Shown in pieces: positions 33,850-37,067 of a stretch of 37,067 nucleotides of DNA; within the stretch, counting starts at the first letter, position 1, and the number at the start of each line of letters is the position of its first letter. This DNA comes from Arcobacter sp. CECT 8985 (GTDB lineage: Bacteria; Campylobacterota; Campylobacteria; Campylobacterales; Arcobacteraceae). Location of the stretch: positions 1 to 37,067 of the forward strand of contig NZ_PDKC01000027.1 in the NCBI RefSeq assembly GCF_004116495.1. Direction: 5' to 3'. The notes beneath the pieces were generated by a model. The model was not told the origin of the DNA. It searched no databases and saw only the letters and a program-made list of their open reading frames with translations. Both the position numbers and the translations under genes were made by a program.

Positions 33850-34296
33850 TTGAGCTGCGAACAACTTAAGCTTGATAATCAAATTTGTTTCCCTATTTAT
33901 GCTCTTTCTAGGTTAATAACAAGTGAATATAAACCTCTTTTAGAAAAATTAGAATTAACATATCCTCAATATTTGGTTATGTTACTTTTATGGGAAACAG
34001 ATGGTTTGTTAGTTAGCGAAATAGGAAAGAAGTTATTTTTAAATACAAATACAATAACTCCTCTTTTAAAAAGAATGGAATCAAATGGATTATTAACAAG
34101 AGAAAGAAATAAAGAAGATGAAAGAAAAGTTATAGTCAAATTAACTAAAAAAGGTCATGAACTAGAATTAGAAGCTTCAAAAATTCCTGAAAAATTATTC
34201 TCTAAATTTGATAAAAGTGAGATAAAAAAAGAAAGTTTAATTGAATTTAGAAGTACATTAAATTTACTTATAAATCATCTTAATAAAAATAAATAA
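33850..34296 (+). CDS. MarR-family regulator, OhrR-like
   Basis: A 148-residue winged-helix regulator. LDNQICFPIYALSRLI near the N-terminus places Cys13 at the position of the peroxide-sensing Cys of OhrR, and the DNA-binding part has LTYPQYLVMLLLWE, SEIGKKLFLNTNTITPLLKRMESNGLLTRERNKEDERKVIVKLT. OhrR proteins repress organic-hydroperoxide defence genes until the Cys is oxidised. It is next to a peroxidase gene, so autoregulation of the pair is likely. The start is TTG at 33850, after AAAAAAGGA. A second Cys at position 3 is also present. Confidence 0.85.
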   Translation: MSCEQLKLDNQICFPIYALSRLITSEYKPLLEKLELTYPQYLVMLLLWETDGLLVSEIGKKLFLNTNTITPLLKRMESNGLLTRERNKEDERKVIVKLTKKGHELELEASKIPEKLFSKFDKSEIKKESLIEFRSTLNLLINHLNKNK

Positions 34297-34460
34297 AAGA
34301 AAGTACTTCTTATTAAATTTATATTTTTTAGTAAATTATAAAAAATTCATAACCCATTAAACCTTTTATAAAAAACTCTCTTTTTTGTATGTTTATTGCT
34401 CATAGATAGTTCAAAAATAAAAAATATTTTTGCTATACTGAAAAAAATTCAAGGAAATCT

Positions 34461-34859
34461 ATGGGTATATTTGACATTTCAATACAACAAAAATCACACA
34501 ATATAGAAAAAAAAGATGAAATAATTAATAGATTGAATGATACGTTTAAAACTCTTAGTGAAGAGTTTGAATCAAACAATGATCTCTTTGTATTTAAAAA
34601 ATTTAAAGCTGAAAAATGTTTTTTAAGTTATGATTTAAAAGCAACAGTAAAAAAAACAAAAGAATCTTTCACTATAGATTTTGAAGGAGAACTTCAAAAT
34701 GTTTGGATTTTAGTAATTTTAATTGTTATTGGAATACTTGTTACTTATGGTATAGGTGTAATTTTAATTGCATTTTTTGCATATTTACAAAAAAAATCTT
34801 CTACAAAATATATTGAAAATACTTTTGAAAAAATAAAAAAAGAGACCCCTCCAAAATAA
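34461..34859 (+). CDS. Small membrane protein of unknown function
   Basis: A 132-residue protein. The first about 78 residues are polar (SIQQKSHNIEKKDEIINRLNDTFKTLSEEFESNND, then a beta-rich stretch); one or two close hydrophobic segments follow (VWILVILIVIGILVTYGIGVILIAFFAYL, about 80-109) and a basic tail. A good AAGGAA site stands before the ATG. It stands alone: 164 bases of A+T-rich spacer upstream and 215 downstream contain no gene that I can see. No family recognised. Confidence 0.6.
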   Translation: MGIFDISIQQKSHNIEKKDEIINRLNDTFKTLSEEFESNNDLFVFKKFKAEKCFLSYDLKATVKKTKESFTIDFEGELQNVWILVILIVIGILVTYGIGVILIAFFAYLQKKSSTKYIENTFEKIKKETPPK

Positions 34860-35042
34860 AATTTATACTCTTCTTAGAAAGAAATGAATAAACATATAAA
34901 AAAGCTTCTAATTGGCAATTTTTAAAGATACTAAATAAAAGTATTTTCAATTGTTATAAATTTATTAAATCAACTCTTTTACAAAAAACCTCATTATTAA
35001 TGATTACTTATGAAATTTAAGCCTTTAAAATGGGAATTTTGA

Positions 35043-35048
35043 TAAAAT
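35043..35048 (+). promoter_or_regulatory. -10 box of luxS-mnmD
   Basis: TAAAAT about 26 bases before the luxS ATG, after a T-rich GGGAATTTTGA stretch. The remainder of the spacer 34860-35040 holds only short A/T stems. Confidence 0.4.
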
Positions 35049-35074
35049 CATAAAAATATATATAAGGATTTAAA

Positions 35075-35590
35075 ATGCCAGTATTAGATAGCTTTAGAGT
35101 TGATCATACAATTATGCCAGCACCTGCTGTTAGAGTTGCTAAAAGAATGAAATCACCATCTGGTGATGAAATAACAGTATATGATTTAAGATTCTGTGTT
35201 CCAAATGAAAAGAACTTAGGAGAAAAAGGTATTCATACATTAGAGCATCTTTTTGCAGGATTTATTAGAAGTCATTTAAATTCAGATAAAGTTGAAATTA
35301 TTGATGTATCTCCTATGGGATGTAGAACTGGATTTTATATGAGTTTACTTGGATCTCCAAGTGAAGAAGAAGTTGCAACTGCATGGAGAAAATCTATGGA
35401 AGATGTATTAAAAGTAAAATCACAAAGTGATATTCCAGAATTAAATAAATTCCAATGTGGTACATATAAAATGCACTCATTAGAAGAAGCAAAACAAATT
35501 GCGCAAGATATTTTAGATAATAAAATTGGCGTAATGTCAAATGAAGATCTATTTTTACCAGAAGATAAATTAAAAGAAGTAGAAATTTAA
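35075..35590 (+). CDS. luxS: S-ribosylhomocysteine lyase
   Basis: A 171-residue metalloenzyme. The HxxEH motif is HTLEH (His54, Glu57, His58), the catalytic Cys83 is in MGCRTGFYM and the third metal ligand Cys128 in FQCGTYK. It splits S-ribosylhomocysteine to homocysteine and DPD, the precursor of autoinducer-2, in the activated methyl cycle. AAGGA precedes the ATG. It is followed after three bases by an SAM-dependent methylase, whose by-product feeds this cycle. Confidence 0.96.
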   Translation: MPVLDSFRVDHTIMPAPAVRVAKRMKSPSGDEITVYDLRFCVPNEKNLGEKGIHTLEHLFAGFIRSHLNSDKVEIIDVSPMGCRTGFYMSLLGSPSEEEVATAWRKSMEDVLKVKSQSDIPELNKFQCGTYKMHSLEEAKQIAQDILDNKIGVMSNEDLFLPEDKLKEVEI

Positions 35591-35593
35591 AAT

Positions 35594-36334
35594 ATGAATC
35601 CAATTGCGACAGTTGATGGTTCAAATACTCTATTTTCAACTCAATATAATCAGCACTATCATAATATAGATGATGGTGCTATTCATGAATCTTTATCAAA
35701 ACATATTATTCCAGCTTTTAAATTCCATCAAGATAAAGATGAACTAAATATTTTAGATATCTGCTTTGGACTTGGATATAATACTCTTAGCACACTTTAT
35801 TATATAAAAAAAAATAATCTAAATAAAAGAATAAATATATTTTCTCCTGAGTTAAATAAAAAATTGGTAAATGAATTAAAAGATTTTGTATATCCTAAAG
35901 AGTTTGATGATTTGAAAGATATTATTTATCAATTAAGTACAAATAAATATTATAAAAATGAACAATTTGAAATTACAATTTATATTGGAGATGCAAGAGA
36001 TTATTTGGAAAAATTAAATTTAAAATTTGATGTAATATATCAAGATGCTTTTTCAAGTGATGTAAATTATGAATTATGGACTAAAGAATATTTTGATTTA
36101 TTATATAAACTCTCAAATGAAAATACAATAATTACTACGTATTCAATTGCAACACCGGTTAGATTATCAATTTATGAAGCAGGATTTATAATATACCAAG
36201 ATATTCCAATAAAAAGAAAAATAACTCTTGCTTTTAGAAAAAAGCAAAATAAGATTGGTAAATATGTAGATATGGAATTAAAAAAACAAAGAAATAAAAA
36301 AGCATGTGCCCTTTATGATGATATTATTAGATAA
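35594..36334 (+). CDS. tRNA (mnm5s2U34) methyltransferase, MnmC1/MnmD-type
   Basis: A 246-residue stand-alone MnmC N-terminal-type methylase (DUF752). The N-terminus TVDGSNTLFSTQYNQHYHNIDDGAIHESLSKHIIPAF is the family signature; ILDICFGLGYNTL is the SAM loop and VIYQDAFSSDVNYELWTKEYF the catalytic-region motif. It would methylate the 5-aminomethyl-2-thiouridine wobble base in some tRNAs. The FAD-dependent half found in E. coli MnmC is absent. It is co-transcribed with luxS; the last codons form one arm of a shared terminator. Confidence 0.82.
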   Translation: MNPIATVDGSNTLFSTQYNQHYHNIDDGAIHESLSKHIIPAFKFHQDKDELNILDICFGLGYNTLSTLYYIKKNNLNKRINIFSPELNKKLVNELKDFVYPKEFDDLKDIIYQLSTNKYYKNEQFEITIYIGDARDYLEKLNLKFDVIYQDAFSSDVNYELWTKEYFDLLYKLSNENTIITTYSIATPVRLSIYEAGFIIYQDIPIKRKITLAFRKKQNKIGKYVDMELKKQRNKKACALYDDIIR

Positions 36335-36357
36335 TTAATCAGATAAATTATCTAATA
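36325..36357. terminator. Shared terminator of the mnmD-type gene and the opposite membrane-protein gene
   Basis: TATTAGATAATT (36325-36336) pairs with AATTATCTAATA (36346-36357), loop nine bases. Both stop codons are inside the hairpin, adjacent to each other with no gap. Confidence 0.6.
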
Positions 36358-36823
36358 TATACTTTTCTAATTCTCTTTTAGGTAATTCAAGTTTATTAGC
36401 TTTAGTAAATATCTTATCAATTTTTTCACTATACTCTTTATATGGGAAAAAAGGGAAATGAACTTGCCAGCCTTTTTTAATTTGAGATAATGCAACTTCA
36501 TCTACTAACCACACTCTAAAAAAATTAAAGAAAATAAATATAACTGCTGTTAAAACCATTGCAACTAAAATAGATACATGTGGGTCTAATTCTGCAAAAA
36601 GTCTATGTGTAATGGCTGTAAATGGCACTAAAAATAAAATAACAAATAAAATATATAATAAATATGCTCTACCAACTTTCAATCTAAATCCAAGTCTAAC
36701 TGGATCTACATGTAACTTTTCATTATATTGTGCATTAGCAATTAATAAATCTTTTAATAAAATAGGTTGTTTTGATACGGTAAATACATAATCTATAATC
36801 TTTTGTTTAAAAGATGTAAACAT
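36335..36823 (-). CDS. Conserved-looking membrane protein of unknown function
   Basis: A 162-residue protein with two membrane helices (about 53-72 and 83-106), a short N-terminal cytoplasmic part (SKQPILLKDLLIANAQYNEKLHVDPVRLGFRL) and a basic C-terminal part with aromatic HFPFFPYKEYSEK. AAAGGAATA precedes the ATG on its strand. It converges with the luxS-mnmD unit and is 195 bases from the 5S rRNA end. No family recognised. Confidence 0.6.
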   Translation of the reverse strand: MFTSFKQKIIDYVFTVSKQPILLKDLLIANAQYNEKLHVDPVRLGFRLKVGRAYLLYILFVILFLVPFTAITHRLFAELDPHVSILVAMVLTAVIFIFFNFFRVWLVDEVALSQIKKGWQVHFPFFPYKEYSEKIDKIFTKANKLELPKRELEKYILDNLSD

Positions 36824-36914
36824 AAAATATTCCTTTAATTAATAATTTATTATTCTAGCAAAATATAATTAATAATATGTTAATTGAATGAAGGAATGAT
36901 ACAATAAAAATAAA

Positions 36915-36938
36915 AAGTAAGGGGATAAGTAAGGGGAA
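36915..36938. repeat. 12-bp tandem direct repeat
   Basis: Two adjacent copies of AAGTAAGGGGAT/A (36915-36926 and 36927-36938), differing only in the last base. G-rich against an A/T-rich background, just downstream of the rRNA terminator. Confidence 0.7.
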
Positions 36939-36939
36939 T

Positions 36940-36992
36940 AAAAAAAAAGCCCATATCAATAACAAGAGAAAAGTTGTTATAGATAAAGGCTT
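36940..36992 (-). terminator. rRNA operon terminator
   Basis: On the minus strand, AAGCC...ATAACAA pairs with TTGTTAT...GGCTT (plus-strand arms about 36947-36964 and 36973-36992, with small internal mismatches), followed by nine T. It lies 26 bases past the 5S rRNA end. Confidence 0.75.
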
Positions 36993-37017
36993 AGTAAAAA
37001 GTAAAAACAAAACTCAA

Positions 37018-37067
37018 GAGCTGGCAGAGACCTACGTTTCCACACCTGAAAGGTGCAGTATTATCAG
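37018..37067 (-). rRNA. rrf: 5S ribosomal RNA, 3' part (5' end outside window)
   Basis: Read on the minus strand, the last 50 bases hold the 5S 3' domain: GATAATACTGCACC, a GGTGTGGAAACGTAGG segment and the end GTCTCTGCCAGC. About 65-70 more bases, and presumably 23S and 16S, lie right of the window. The exact 3' end is uncertain by a few bases because the 5' strand of helix I cannot be seen. Confidence 0.85.

Noticed and set aside
36915-36938. CRISPR-like repeat
   Set aside because: Only two adjacent 12-bp copies without spacers and without cas genes.

Overview
The window is about 70% A+T and looks like chromosome of a Campylobacterota bacterium, most likely an Arcobacter-type organism (Arcobacteraceae). 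The basis is the very low G+C, frequent TTG starts, TTTAAGT-type promoter elements like those known from Campylobacter, protein sequences of epsilon type (for example a ThrRS without an N-terminal TGS domain) and a one-chain pyruvate:ferredoxin oxidoreductase. No tRNA, IS element, integrase, phage gene or CRISPR array was seen. A partial 5S rRNA (minus strand) with its operon terminator closes the right end.

Region 1 (1-9566) is the accessory part and the most interesting. It is most of a pigment-type biosynthetic cluster combining aryl-polyene (APE) genes with dialkylresorcinol (DAR) genes, an arrangement known from flexirubin producers. A plus-strand run holds the end of an MMPL exporter, an aryl/acyl-AMP ligase, an ABC-2 ATPase and permease, an acyl carrier protein, an active FabF-type ketosynthase and a ketosynthase-like protein without the catalytic Cys. 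It meets a minus-strand run of DarA, DarB (FabH-like), a small HTH protein and a BtrH-like acyltransferase. The two runs converge on a 20-bp perfect palindrome. My inference: the plus genes activate, extend and export an aryl-polyene chain, DarA/DarB make a resorcinol, and the BtrH-like enzyme may join the two. Genes for the aryl starter, ketoreduction and dehydration are not in the window and would lie to the left.

Region 2 (9664-20439) is housekeeping: a lipoprotein, an NFACT/RqcH-like protein and an unknown protein, then thrS-infC-rpmI-rplT (with a structured rpmI-rplT spacer), and on the other strand mobA, leuC, lspA and glmM, followed by rpsT and prfA.

Region 3 (20440-25885) is signalling: an EAL-CBS-GGDEF c-di-GMP protein preceded by a 20-bp hairpin, then a tightly overlapped phosphate-type operon (phoU, psiE, PhoB-like regulator, PhoR-like kinase) preceded by a nested inverted-repeat block.

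Region 4 (25886-37067) holds rplM-rpsI, an orphan peptide-binding protein that may be read from a leaderless mRNA, a Gph-like phosphatase, nifJ, an unusual DoxX-glutathione peroxidase fusion beside an OhrR-like MarR regulator, a small unknown membrane protein, luxS-mnmD, another unknown membrane protein and the 5S rRNA end. The only stretch over 300 bases without a confident gene is 20440-20860; it contains a terminator, a promoter-like -10 box, a doubtful small ORF and the long hairpin.
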